Shown here piece by piece: positions 8,517 through 16,550 of a stretch of DNA of 64,000 nucleotides. This stretch comes from Streptomyces xanthophaeus (GTDB taxonomy: Bacteria > Actinomycetota > Actinomycetes > Streptomycetales > Streptomycetaceae), in the NCBI RefSeq assembly GCF_030440515.1, contig NZ_CP076543.1:4245501-4309500 (forward strand), read 5' to 3'. Made by a program: the position numbers and the translations under genes. Position 1 is the stretch's first letter, and each line of letters opens with the position of its first letter. The notes under the pieces are model-generated. The model saw only the letters and a program-made list of their open reading frames with translations, had not been told where the DNA came from and made no database searches.

Positions 8517-9452
8517 CTACGCCCGACCGTCGAGGCAACGCCCCAGCCAGTCGGATGCGGCCGTGAAGTCACCGTCGGAGGTCCCGGGCCGAGGAGCCCG
8601 GACATCACTCTGAGCGACCCCGGCCCGCGGGTAGGAACCGAGGAAGCGGACCTGGGGGCAGGTCCGCTTGAGGCCCATGAGCGCCTCGCTGACCCGCCGG
8701 TCGGAGATGTGGCCCTCGGCGTCGACGGCGAAGCAGTAGTTGCCGATGCCCTGCCCGGTCGGACGGGACTGGATCAGCATCAGGTTCACCCCGCGGACCG
8801 CGAACTCCTGAAGGAGCTCCAGCAGCGCACCGGGGTGGTCGTCGCCGAGCCACAGCACGACGGAGGTCTTGTCCGCGCCGGTCGGAGCGGCCGGCCGGGC
8901 CGGGCGTCCCACCAGCACGAACCGGGTCTCGGCGTTCTCCGCGTCATGGATCTCGGTCACCAGCGGGACGAGCCCGTAGGTGGCGGCGGCGAACTCGCCC
9001 GCGAAGGCGGCGTCGAAGCGGCCCTCCTGGACCAGCCGGGCGCCGTCGGCGTTCGAGGCGGCCGACTCCCACACCGCGTCGGGCAGGTTCGCCCGCAGCC
9101 AGTTGCGCACCTGCGGCTGGGCGACCGGGTGTCCGGTGACGGTCTTGACGTCCGACAGGGCGGTCCCGGGCCGCACGAGCAGCGCGAAGGTGATGGGCAG
9201 CAGCACCTCGCGGTAGATCATCAGCGGTTCGCCCGAGGCCAGCTCGTCGAGGGTGGCGGTGACCCCGCCCTCCACCGAGTTCTCGATCGGGACGAGGGCA
9301 GCGGCCGCCTCGCCGTTGCGCACGGCGTCCAGAGCGGCCGGGACCGACACCATCGGAACGAGTTCCCGGGTCGCGGCTTCCGGCAGGGTGCGCAGGGCGG
9401 CCTCGGTGAACGTGCCCTCGGGACCGAGATACGTGAAGCGGGTGGCTGACAT
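8517..9452 (-). CDS. pheA: Prephenate dehydratase
   Basis: A 311-residue cytoplasmic enzyme that converts prephenate to phenylpyruvate in phenylalanine synthesis. The N-terminal catalytic lobes begin YLGPEGTFTE and include the TRFVLVG motif containing the conserved catalytic Thr. The C-terminal ACT domain (about residues 190-270, LLQEFAVRGVNLMLIQSRP) mediates feedback inhibition by phenylalanine. It is monofunctional, with no chorismate mutase domain, as usual in actinobacteria. It lies downstream of the DyP gene on the same strand with a 42-base gap. Confidence 0.96.
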   Translation of the reverse strand: MSATRFTYLGPEGTFTEAALRTLPEAATRELVPMVSVPAALDAVRNGEAAAALVPIENSVEGGVTATLDELASGEPLMIYREVLLPITFALLVRPGTALSDVKTVTGHPVAQPQVRNWLRANLPDAVWESAASNADGARLVQEGRFDAAFAGEFAAATYGLVPLVTEIHDAENAETRFVLVGRPARPAAPTGADKTSVVLWLGDDHPGALLELLQEFAVRGVNLMLIQSRPTGQGIGNYCFAVDAEGHISDRRVSEALMGLKRTCPQVRFLGSYPRAGVAQSDVRAPRPGTSDGDFTAASDWLGRCLDGRA

Positions 9453-9494
9453 GCGATCAGCCTAATGCCGGGGTGCCGCCCGCCGGATCGCTGT

Positions 9495-10772
9495 TCATCC
9501 TTCGAGCAGCCGCTGCCCCACGTACTCGCCGCTGCGGGGGCCGGGCGGAACCGCGTACAGCCCGCTGGACTCGTGCCGGATGAACGCCGACAGCGCGTCG
9601 CCGCGGTCGAGCTTGCGCTGTACGGGTACGAATCCGCGCAGCGGATCGGCCTGCCAGCAGACGAACAGCAGTCCCGCGTCGGGAGCGCCGTCCGGGCCGA
9701 TCCCGTCGTGGAAGGAGAAGGGCCGCCGCAGCATGGCGGCCCCGCCGTTCTGTTCGGGGGCGGAGATCCTGGCGTGGGCGTTGGACGGGATGACGGGCTT
9801 CCCGTCGGCGCCGAGCTTGTCGAGCGCCATCTCGGTGGTCTCGCCGCCGCCGGTCAGCGGGGCGCCGGTGGCCTTCGTGCGGCCGATGACCTGCTCCTGC
9901 TGGGCGAGGGACTGCTTGTCCCAGTCGTCGAGGAGCATGCGGATGCGCCGGACGACGGCGTACGAGCCCCCGGCCATCCAGGCGTGCTCGGCGGGCCCGG
10001 GGCCCGCGCCGGGAACGAAGATCCGCTTGTCGAAGTCGGGCTCCGAGGGCTTCGGGTTGCCGGTGCCGTCGACCTGGCCCATCAGGTTGCGGGCGGTCAT
10101 TGGGGTGCGGGTGGCGCCGGGGGACCGGTTGAAGCCGTTCATCTGCCAGCGGACGCGGGCGGCCTCCCCGGCGTCCTTCTGCAGGGCACGCAGGGCATGG
10201 AAGGCGACGAGACCGTCGTCGGCGCCGATCTGGACCCACAGGTCGCCGTTGCTGCGCTGGGCGTCCAGCCGGTCCGAGGAGAAGTCCGGCAGCGGGTCGA
10301 GGGCGGCGGGACGGCGGGCGGTGAGGCCGGTCCGCTCGAAGAAGGAGTGGCCGAAGCCGAAGGTGACGGTGAGGGAGGACGGACCGGCGTCCAGGGCGAT
10401 CCCGCTGTCGGAGGCCGAGGCCGGCTCGCCCGCCATCAGCCGCCGGGCGGTGTCGGACCAGCGCCGCAGCAGCGCGGCGGCCTCCGTACGGCCCGCCCCG
10501 GGAGTGAGGTCGAAGGCGACCAGGTGTCCCTTGGCCTGCAGCGGGGTGGTGATGCCGGCCTGGTGGTCTCCGTGGAAGGCCACCTGGGTGGCGCCCAGGG
10601 AGGCCGGACCGCCGGTCGCGCCGGGGGCGGATCCGCTGCCGGAGTCCTCCAGTGCGGAGTGCGCCAGGGCGCCGCCTGTCGCTCCGAGGGCGATTCCGAC
10701 GGCGCCTGCGGCGCCGACGGTACCCAGCAGCCTGCGCCGGGAGATCTCGATGTCGGGGTTGCTCTCGGTCAC
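9495..10772 (-). CDS. Tat-exported DyP-type heme peroxidase (DtpA-like)
   Basis: A 425-residue exported peroxidase. The N-terminus carries a twin-arginine signal (SRRRLLG near residues 10-16, then an Ala/Gly-rich helix). The DyP signature GxxDG appears as GQVDGT. Start GTG 10772 puts the signal at the right distance and leaves 5 bases after the CopC/CopD stop. In S. lividans the DyP peroxidase DtpA is encoded with Sco and the PCuAC chaperone and is needed for maturation of the copper oxidase GlxA; the same order here supports that role by inference. Confidence 0.92.
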   Translation of the reverse strand: MTESNPDIEISRRRLLGTVGAAGAVGIALGATGGALAHSALEDSGSGSAPGATGGPASLGATQVAFHGDHQAGITTPLQAKGHLVAFDLTPGAGRTEAAALLRRWSDTARRLMAGEPASASDSGIALDAGPSSLTVTFGFGHSFFERTGLTARRPAALDPLPDFSSDRLDAQRSNGDLWVQIGADDGLVAFHALRALQKDAGEAARVRWQMNGFNRSPGATRTPMTARNLMGQVDGTGNPKPSEPDFDKRIFVPGAGPGPAEHAWMAGGSYAVVRRIRMLLDDWDKQSLAQQEQVIGRTKATGAPLTGGGETTEMALDKLGADGKPVIPSNAHARISAPEQNGGAAMLRRPFSFHDGIGPDGAPDAGLLFVCWQADPLRGFVPVQRKLDRGDALSAFIRHESSGLYAVPPGPRSGEYVGQRLLEG

Positions 10773-10777
10773 GCTGG

Positions 10778-12850
10778 TCAGCCGATCTTCACGGTCTTCT
10801 GGACGGTGGTCTGGTCGATGTCGGAGGTACGGACGATCACGTCGATACGCCATTCACCGGCGAGCGGCAGCTGGACACCGGATGCGGTCCAGTGTCCGGG
10901 GGCCGCCTGCTCGGGGACGAGCGGCAGGGGGCCGATGCCCTTGGCGGGAAGGGTGAAGGCGACCTTGATCTCGGGAAGGTCCAAGGGGGTGCCGTCGGCG
11001 GAGTCGGACCAGAGGTGCAGGGTGTTCGCGCCGACCCGTCCCGGGTCGAGTTCGAGCCGGACGGAGCCCTTTCCGTTCGGACCGCCGGTGTCGAAGGGCA
11101 GGGTGATCTTGACGGCCCGGTCGGGAACGGCGGTGGCGGTGGAGCCGCGGCCCGTCTCCTGTTCCACGGTCCGCCCGGGCTCGGTGCTGGTGAGCACGGT
11201 GGTGACGGCGAGCAGGATCACGGCGATGGCAGCTTCGGCGAGGACGGAGCGGCGCAGGCCGGAGCGGTCCGGGTCGGCGTCCCGCACCCGCTTCTCCAGC
11301 GCGCTCTCGCGTGCGGCTCGCTGCCGGGCGAGCTGGGCGGCGCGCTCCGGGTCCGCAGGGACGGGCACGGACTCTGTTTCACGTGAAACACCGGAGCCTT
11401 CCGAGCCGGCGCCGGAGGCCGTTTCACGTGAAACATCGTCCGAGGTCCGCGCGGCGGCGGCGATGGCGGTCCTGGCGTCCGCGGCGTCCGCCGGGGCGTC
11501 GGCGAGCCGCGCCGTCCACCGTCGGGACACGAAGGCGATGCCGAGGAGGACGGCGACCAGGCCGACCTTCAGGAGCAGCAGCTGCCCGTACTCGGTGCCG
11601 GTGAGGGCGGACCAGCTGCCGAGCTGGCGCCAGGACTGGTAGACGCCGGTGACGGCGAGCACCAGGACACTGACGAAGGCGACGCGGGAGAAGCGCCGGA
11701 CGGCCGCGCGCTCGATCCCGGGGACCTTGTGGAGGGCGACGAGCAGCGCGGCGAGACCACCGAGCCACGTGGCGACGGCCATCAGGTGCAGGATGTCGGC
11801 GGGCATGGCGATACCGGGCTGGATCCCTGTGGAGGCGTGCTCGGAAAGGGCCCAGGTGGCGGCGATACCGCCGGATACGACGGCGCCGCCGATGGCCAGC
11901 CCGAAGGTGAGATCGCTGGTGTCGTCCGGTCCCTCGGCTCCCTCGGCCTCGTCGGACCCGTCGGCCTGGTCGGCCCCGTCGTTCTCCCTCTCGGCCCGGT
12001 CGGCCTCCTCGGGTCCGGGGCCCGCCACGCGGCGTGCGTAGACGCCGAAGAGGACCGCGACGAACAGGGCGGCCGCGCCCAGCAGGAGCAGCCTGGAAAC
12101 GAGCGAGGCCCCGGTCTTGGTCTGTAGGACGGCTCGGAGCCCGTCGAGATCGAAGACATCGGAGAAGTTGCCGGACCCCGTATAGGGGGTCCGCAGCACC
12201 AGCATGGCGAGGGTGGCGGCGGTCAGGGTGACCCAGGCGCGCACGACGAGCTTCTGGAGCGGCCGTTCGGCGGCGCCCCTGCGCCAGCACAACAGGATGA
12301 AGGCGGCGCCGCCCACGAGGACGGTGAACCCGGCGTAGGCGGCGTAGCGGGCGATCCCGTACGCGATCCCGACGGGCCCGCCGCCCGCCTGCGCGGTGGG
12401 CAGGGTGACATCGGTGGCCGAGGGCGCGCCGATGGAGAAGGTGAAGGCACCGGAGATCGGGTGGCTGTCGGCCGAGACGGCCTGCCAGGCGACGGTGTAG
12501 GTGCCGTCCGGCAGCCCGGTGTGCAGCGCGGTGCCGTAGCGGACGGTGTTCCCGCTGCACATGTCGCGCAGTTCGCCGGTGTCCACGCGTCTGCCCTGGG
12601 GGTCGAGCACGCGGATGGAGTCGTCGCCCAGGGCGACCTGCTCCGAGAAGGAGAGCGTGACCTGGGCGGGCGCCGTGGCGACCACCGCCCCGTCCTTGGG
12701 GTCGCTCGCGGTGAGTGCGGCGTGCGCCGTGGCCGGTGAGGCCGCGGTGAACAGGGTCGCCAGCAGAGCTGCGAGGACCAGCGCGAGCCGCGGCAGGACT
12801 GCCGTGGCACGGGCGCGGGCCGCGGATGGGGCGGGGGCGGTGGCCGTCAT
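10778..12850 (-). CDS. CopC-CopD fusion copper protein with C-terminal YtkA-like domain
   Basis: A 690-residue protein. A signal peptide ends near TAHAALTASDP, so the mature N-terminus could expose the His used by CopC for Cu(II); another ligand pair is in SADSHPISG. The CopC domain spans roughly residues 42-145. About eight membrane helices of a CopD domain follow, with an acidic loop near residues 270-305, then a cytoplasmic-type linker at about 465-520 and a C-terminal beta domain resembling YtkA/FixH. Two perfect parS sites encode VSRET twice in the linker. It probably moves copper across the membrane within this cluster. Confidence 0.88.
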   Translation of the reverse strand: MTATAPAPSAARARATAVLPRLALVLAALLATLFTAASPATAHAALTASDPKDGAVVATAPAQVTLSFSEQVALGDDSIRVLDPQGRRVDTGELRDMCSGNTVRYGTALHTGLPDGTYTVAWQAVSADSHPISGAFTFSIGAPSATDVTLPTAQAGGGPVGIAYGIARYAAYAGFTVLVGGAAFILLCWRRGAAERPLQKLVVRAWVTLTAATLAMLVLRTPYTGSGNFSDVFDLDGLRAVLQTKTGASLVSRLLLLGAAALFVAVLFGVYARRVAGPGPEEADRAERENDGADQADGSDEAEGAEGPDDTSDLTFGLAIGGAVVSGGIAATWALSEHASTGIQPGIAMPADILHLMAVATWLGGLAALLVALHKVPGIERAAVRRFSRVAFVSVLVLAVTGVYQSWRQLGSWSALTGTEYGQLLLLKVGLVAVLLGIAFVSRRWTARLADAPADAADARTAIAAAARTSDDVSRETASGAGSEGSGVSRETESVPVPADPERAAQLARQRAARESALEKRVRDADPDRSGLRRSVLAEAAIAVILLAVTTVLTSTEPGRTVEQETGRGSTATAVPDRAVKITLPFDTGGPNGKGSVRLELDPGRVGANTLHLWSDSADGTPLDLPEIKVAFTLPAKGIGPLPLVPEQAAPGHWTASGVQLPLAGEWRIDVIVRTSDIDQTTVQKTVKIG
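11376..11389. other. parS site 2
   Basis: Perfect GTTTCACGTGAAAC inside the CopC/CopD coding sequence, encoding part of a VSRET stretch in the variable linker. Centre-to-centre distance to parS 3 is 45 bases. Confidence 0.92.
11421..11434. other. parS site 3
   Basis: Perfect GTTTCACGTGAAAC inside the CopC/CopD coding sequence, again read as VSRET in the same frame as parS 2. Confidence 0.92.
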
Positions 12851-12872
12851 GGCGTGTCAGCTCCTCGGTGCG

Positions 12873-13334
12873 TCAGTGGGCGTTGCCGGACGGGTTGTAC
12901 GTCCGGTCCTTCACGTCCAGCTCGACCTTGACCGGAGCGGCCTTCTCGAAGCGGAGCTCGACGGTGACCTTGTCGCCGACCTTGGGAGTGCTCTTGAGCC
13001 CCATGAACATGATGTGGTTGCCGCCGCGCTCCAGCCGGAGCTCGCCGTTCGCCGGCACGTCCATCGACTGGACCTGCTGCATCTTCTGGTCCTTGGTCTC
13101 GTGGATCTGGAGATCGTCGGAGAGCGAGGAGGAGACGCCGGTGAGCTTGTCGGCGGTCTCGGAGCCGTTCTTGATGACCATGAACGCGCCGGCCATCTTG
13201 TCGTTCACGGGCTGGGGCATGAAGGCGCCGCTGACGGCCATCTTCGGCTCGGCCTCGCCGGAGCAGCCGGATATGGCGAGCACTGCCGTCAGGGAGAGGG
13301 CGGCGGCGAGAGTGCGGGTGGTGCGGGCGTTCAC
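12873..13334 (-). CDS. PCuAC-family periplasmic copper chaperone, lipoprotein (ECuC-like)
   Basis: A 153-residue lipoprotein with lipobox ISGC (Cys near residue 22). The PCuAC core has the copper ligands in order: His in QIHETKD, Met in KMQQ and SMDV, then HIMFMG containing the HxM pair. It binds extracellular Cu(I) and passes it to Sco for assembly of copper sites. Start GTG 13334 overlaps the Sco1 stop by four bases, so the two are translationally coupled. The CopC/CopD gene follows after 22 bases. Confidence 0.93.
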   Translation of the reverse strand: MNARTTRTLAAALSLTAVLAISGCSGEAEPKMAVSGAFMPQPVNDKMAGAFMVIKNGSETADKLTGVSSSLSDDLQIHETKDQKMQQVQSMDVPANGELRLERGGNHIMFMGLKSTPKVGDKVTVELRFEKAAPVKVELDVKDRTYNPSGNAH

Positions 13335-13984
13335 GGGTTCTCCCCCTTGATGAGCTTCGGCAGGTCCTTGGTGTAGTCGTCGACGGTGGTGCTCTCGCCG
13401 TAGAGGACGTACCCCTCGTCGGTCTTGGGCGAGAACGCGATGACCTGGGCGCCGTGCATGGAGACGGGCTTGCCGTCGGGCCCCGTCGTGGCGGCCTCGA
13501 TGCCGATGCCGAGCGTGCGTGCGGCGGCCTGGATGGTCGCGAAGTTCCCGGTGAGTCCGATGAAGGACGGGTCCTGCGACTTGAGCCACGCGCCGAGGGA
13601 CTCGGGAGTGTCCCTCTCGGGGTCGGTGGTGACGAAGACGACCTGGAGGTTGTCCTGGTCGGCCTTGGGGAGTGCCTTCTTGGCGACGGCGATGTTGCTC
13701 ATCGTCAGCGGGCACACGTCGGGGCAGTTGGTGTAGCCGAAGTAGATGAGGGTGGGCTTGCCCTTGGTCCGCTCACGCAGGTTCCACGGGTTGCCGGTGG
13801 TGTCCGTGAGGACGAGCTCCGGCTTGGTGAAGGGGCGGTCCAGGAGGGTCGCGGCCTTGTTGGTGCTCTGACCGCCGGAGATCTGGGTGACTCCGCCGGT
13901 CTTGGCGGGCTCACCGTCGCAGGCGGTGAGGGTGAGTGCGGCCGCCGCGAGCAGCGCGGCGACCGTCACACGTGTGGTGCGCAT
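13331..13984 (-). CDS. Sco1/SenC-family copper metallochaperone lipoprotein
   Basis: A 217-residue thioredoxin-fold lipoprotein with lipobox LTAC near residue 22. The copper-binding CxxxC is in GYTNCPDVCPLT, and a conserved downstream His is in VSMHGAQ. Family members load or reduce the CuA site of cytochrome oxidase and, in Streptomyces, supply copper to GlxA. It is coupled to the PCuAC gene. The gene upstream (DUF1775) ends 69 bases away on the same strand. Confidence 0.94.
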   Translation of the reverse strand: MRTTRVTVAALLAAAALTLTACDGEPAKTGGVTQISGGQSTNKAATLLDRPFTKPELVLTDTTGNPWNLRERTKGKPTLIYFGYTNCPDVCPLTMSNIAVAKKALPKADQDNLQVVFVTTDPERDTPESLGAWLKSQDPSFIGLTGNFATIQAAARTLGIGIEAATTGPDGKPVSMHGAQVIAFSPKTDEGYVLYGESTTVDDYTKDLPKLIKGENP

Positions 13985-14053
13985 GAGGAAATGTCCCTGG
14001 GATCGGGGATGCTACGGACGTTTCGGAACGGCAGCGCCGATGGGCGCGGCAGG

Positions 14054-14779
14054 TCAGGCGGAGCGGCGGCGCGAGGCGATGCCGAAGGCGACACCGCCGA
14101 GTCCGACGACGATGCCCGCGATGCCGAGGACGCGCGCGGTGGTGTCGGAGCCGTGGTCGGCGGCGGCCTTGTCGTGGCCGTGCTCGGCGCCCTTCTCGGC
14201 GTTCTTCGGCTCGTCGGCCTTCGCACCGCTGTCGTGGTGGTCGTCGCCCTTGGGAGCGCTCAGCTTCAGGACGGGCGCGGGGTTCTGCGGCTCCGCGGCG
14301 CCTTCCTTGGCCTCCTCGATCCAGCGGACGACCTCGCCGTTGTCGTACGTCTGGATGGACTTGAAGACCATCTGGTCGGCGCTCTCGGGCAGCTTGCCCA
14401 CGGAGAGCGGGAACTGCTGGAACTTCCCGGGCTCGATCTTGCCGCCGGACCAGGTCACCTTGGTGACGGCCTTGGTGATCTGCTTGCCGTGCACGGTGAG
14501 CGGCGTGGCGAGGTCGCTCGTCTCGACCTTCACGGTCCAGCCGGGAACGTCCTGCGGCATCACGGAGCTGAGCGGCTGGTCGACCGGGAAGTTGACCTCC
14601 AGCTGGGTGGTCGACGCGTTGTCGCGCTCGTTGGGGACCTTGAAGTTGATCGTCGCGTAGCCGCCCTTGGCCGCCTCGCCTGCGGGCTGCACGCCGACGT
14701 GCGCGAAGGCAGGGCCGGAGAGGACGAGGACGGAACCGGCGGCGATGGCGGCGGCGAAGGAGACGCGAGAGGTCTTCAT
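14054..14779 (-). CDS. YcnI-like (DUF1775) copper-associated membrane-anchored protein
   Basis: A 241-residue exported protein. A signal peptide ends at AFA, leaving mature HVGVQPAG; in the YcnI family this N-terminal His helps bind Cu(II). The DUF1775 domain covers roughly residues 27-150. A charged, low-complexity His/Asp/Lys-rich segment (about 170-210) precedes a single C-terminal membrane helix and basic tail RRRSA. It belongs to the copper cluster by position and family. Confidence 0.88.
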   Translation of the reverse strand: MKTSRVSFAAAIAAGSVLVLSGPAFAHVGVQPAGEAAKGGYATINFKVPNERDNASTTQLEVNFPVDQPLSSVMPQDVPGWTVKVETSDLATPLTVHGKQITKAVTKVTWSGGKIEPGKFQQFPLSVGKLPESADQMVFKSIQTYDNGEVVRWIEEAKEGAAEPQNPAPVLKLSAPKGDDHHDSGAKADEPKNAEKGAEHGHDKAAADHGSDTTARVLGIAGIVVGLGGVAFGIASRRRSA

Positions 14780-14887
14780 GGCAGGAACACTCCACGGAAG
14801 CAGTGGTGGCGATGGCTCCGCGCACGGGCGCGCGCGGAGTTCGCGGCACCGGTATCCCGCTCTGTGTCCGGGAAGGAGGGTGCCGCG

Positions 14888-15721
14888 TCAGGCTGCGAGG
14901 GCGAGTGCCACGGGTGGGCCGCGCCGGATCACCGTGTGCTGGAGTGCTTCCCGCCCCGTGCAGAGGGCGGGGTCGGACCCGGTCCGCGGGTCCTGCGGGG
15001 TACGGGTGGCCGGGCCCGCGAGCCCGGCGCCGAGGGCGGCTACGAAGGCCAGTGCGGCGCGCAGCGGGCGCATCGGGGCGGCTTCGGCGGAGCGGCGGGA
15101 CAACTCGACCAGCCGGAAGAGCGCGGCGTCGCCGCGGCCGAGCAGCCAGCCCGCGGCGAGTGCCGCCAGCAGGTGGCCGGCCAGCATGGCCGGGCTGAAC
15201 AGGCCGGTCGCGGGCGCCTCGGTGACGGCCCGGGCCATGTGCGCGTGCGCGCCGTGCCCCTGCGCCACGGTCTGCCCGGCCTGTGCCGTCTGCCCGGCCA
15301 GGGCGGCCGGGTCCAGGCCTGCGGCTTCCAGGATCTGCCGGGCGTCGGCCGGGCTGAGCGGTACGGAGTTACCCCCGCACACCAGCCGCGCGGCGAGCTC
15401 GGCGAGCGAGGCGTCGGCGGAGCCGGCCGGTGCCTGCGCGGCCGCGGCGCTGTGCTGGCCGAGGCCGAACATCGCGTGCAGGCCGAGTTGTCCGGCGGCG
15501 AGCCCGGCGGCGATGCCGGGCAGCGACCGTCGGCGGCCCGCGAGCGGGGCGGCGACCGAGCAGACGGCGAGGAAGCCGAGACAGAGCGACCACCAGGGCA
15601 CGGTGGCGCAGGACGCCAGGGCGTGACCGGTCGCGGACAGCACGACACAGACCGCGGTGAACACCGCGGCCCGGATCAGCCGGAGGCCGGCTCCGGCGTG
15701 CGTCGCGTGGGGGTCAGACAT
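14888..15721 (-). CDS. Membrane protein of the copper cluster, function unknown
   Basis: A 277-residue Ala-rich protein with about five to six membrane segments. A long middle loop contains two Cys (SCATVP, RLVCGG) and a His-rich patch HGAHAHMAR that could bind metal. It is the first gene of the minus-strand copper block, 108 bases upstream of the YcnI-like gene, and is divergent from the RsbW-like gene at 15932. I do not recognise its family; a copper role is inferred only from neighbours and the His patch. Confidence 0.7.
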   Translation of the reverse strand: MSDPHATHAGAGLRLIRAAVFTAVCVVLSATGHALASCATVPWWSLCLGFLAVCSVAAPLAGRRRSLPGIAAGLAAGQLGLHAMFGLGQHSAAAAQAPAGSADASLAELAARLVCGGNSVPLSPADARQILEAAGLDPAALAGQTAQAGQTVAQGHGAHAHMARAVTEAPATGLFSPAMLAGHLLAALAAGWLLGRGDAALFRLVELSRRSAEAAPMRPLRAALAFVAALGAGLAGPATRTPQDPRTGSDPALCTGREALQHTVIRRGPPVALALAA

Positions 15722-15931
15722 GGCCGGGCCATCATCGCACTGCGCTCATGCCCTTCATACGGCAGGTCCGGAAGGTCCGCATGAGCCCTCTGTGCGAGGA
15801 CCGTCCGGGTCCGCCGCGGACAGCCGCATACACCGCTCCCCGGGAGAGTCGCATCGGCCGGACGGGCGTATTGAGGTCTCGGACGGCCGCAGGGCGCTTA
15901 CGCCCCCTCGCGGGCGGCAATACGTAACCGT

Positions 15932-16375
15932 ATGAGCATCTGGTGGTCTCTCCACTTGAGGCGCGAAGCCGCGAGCGTGCCGCTCGCCAGGCGACTGCTG
16001 CTGGGGACGATGGAGACCGCGGGGGTGGACCCGGACATCTCCTTCGATCTCTCGGTGGCGCTGAGCGAGGCGTGTGCCAACGCGGTGGAGCACGGCGGGG
16101 GTGGTGAAATCCCGGACGATACCGAGGCGTACCACGTCACGGCCTATCTGGACGGGGATTGCTGCCGCATCGAGGTGACCGATTCCGGTCCGGGGTTCCC
16201 GCCCGCGACGGTGGCTCGCCGCAGACCCTCCCTGGCCGAACACGGCCGGGGCCTGCACCTGATCGCCGAACTCGCCGACCACGTCCGCTTCCGCAACCGG
16301 CCGGGCCGCGGCGCGGTGGTGAGCTTCGACAAGATGCTGAAGTGGCGCGACGACGCGCTGCTGAAGGTGTCGTAG
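15932..16375 (+). CDS. RsbW-like ATP-binding protein (anti-sigma/serine kinase family)
   Basis: A 147-residue HATPase_c_2 protein. The N-box is ALSEACANAVEHGG, the Gly-rich G1 box is IEVTDSGPGFPP, and the lid is GRGLHLIAEL. Streptomyces encodes many such proteins that bind or phosphorylate anti-anti-sigma partners; no sigma or STAS gene is adjacent. Its TAG stop (16373-16375) lies inside the first unit of a GTAGGC tandem array, so the array begins exactly at the end of the gene. Confidence 0.85.
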   Translation: MSIWWSLHLRREAASVPLARRLLLGTMETAGVDPDISFDLSVALSEACANAVEHGGGGEIPDDTEAYHVTAYLDGDCCRIEVTDSGPGFPPATVARRRPSLAEHGRGLHLIAELADHVRFRNRPGRGAVVSFDKMLKWRDDALLKVS

Positions 16376-16473
16376 GCGTAGGCGTAGGCGTAGGCGTAGG
16401 CGTAGGCGTAGGCGTAGGCGTAGGCGTAGGCGTAGGCGTAGGCGTAGGCGTAGGCGTAGGCGTAGGCGTGGGC
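16372..16473. repeat. Tandem hexanucleotide array, (GTAGGC)16
   Basis: Sixteen uninterrupted perfect copies of GTAGGC run from 16372 to 16467, followed by one variant unit GTGGGC (16468-16473). The first unit contains the stop codon of the RsbW-like gene. One frame of the array has a TAG every second codon; on the other strand it would read as alternating Ala-Tyr. It sits between two convergent genes. Confidence 0.97.
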
Positions 16474-16498
16474 GTCGCGGGTGTCCCGGGAACGCCGA

Positions 16499-16529
16499 TG
16501 GGCGGGACCCCGTACAGGAATCCCGCCCA
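16499..16529. terminator. Hairpin between convergent genes
   Basis: Arms TGGGCGGGA (16499-16507) and TCCCGCCCA (16521-16529) form a 9-bp stem with a 13-base loop, just before the pepP stop and after the hexamer array. It probably acts in both directions. Confidence 0.6.
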
Positions 16530-16550
16530 CTGATACGCAAGGCGCAGGCG

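Noticed and set aside
8000-8566. Several short open frames in the serS-pheA gap
   Set aside because: They lack ribosome sites and third-position GC bias, and they overlap the DnaA boxes; regulatory DNA is the better explanation.
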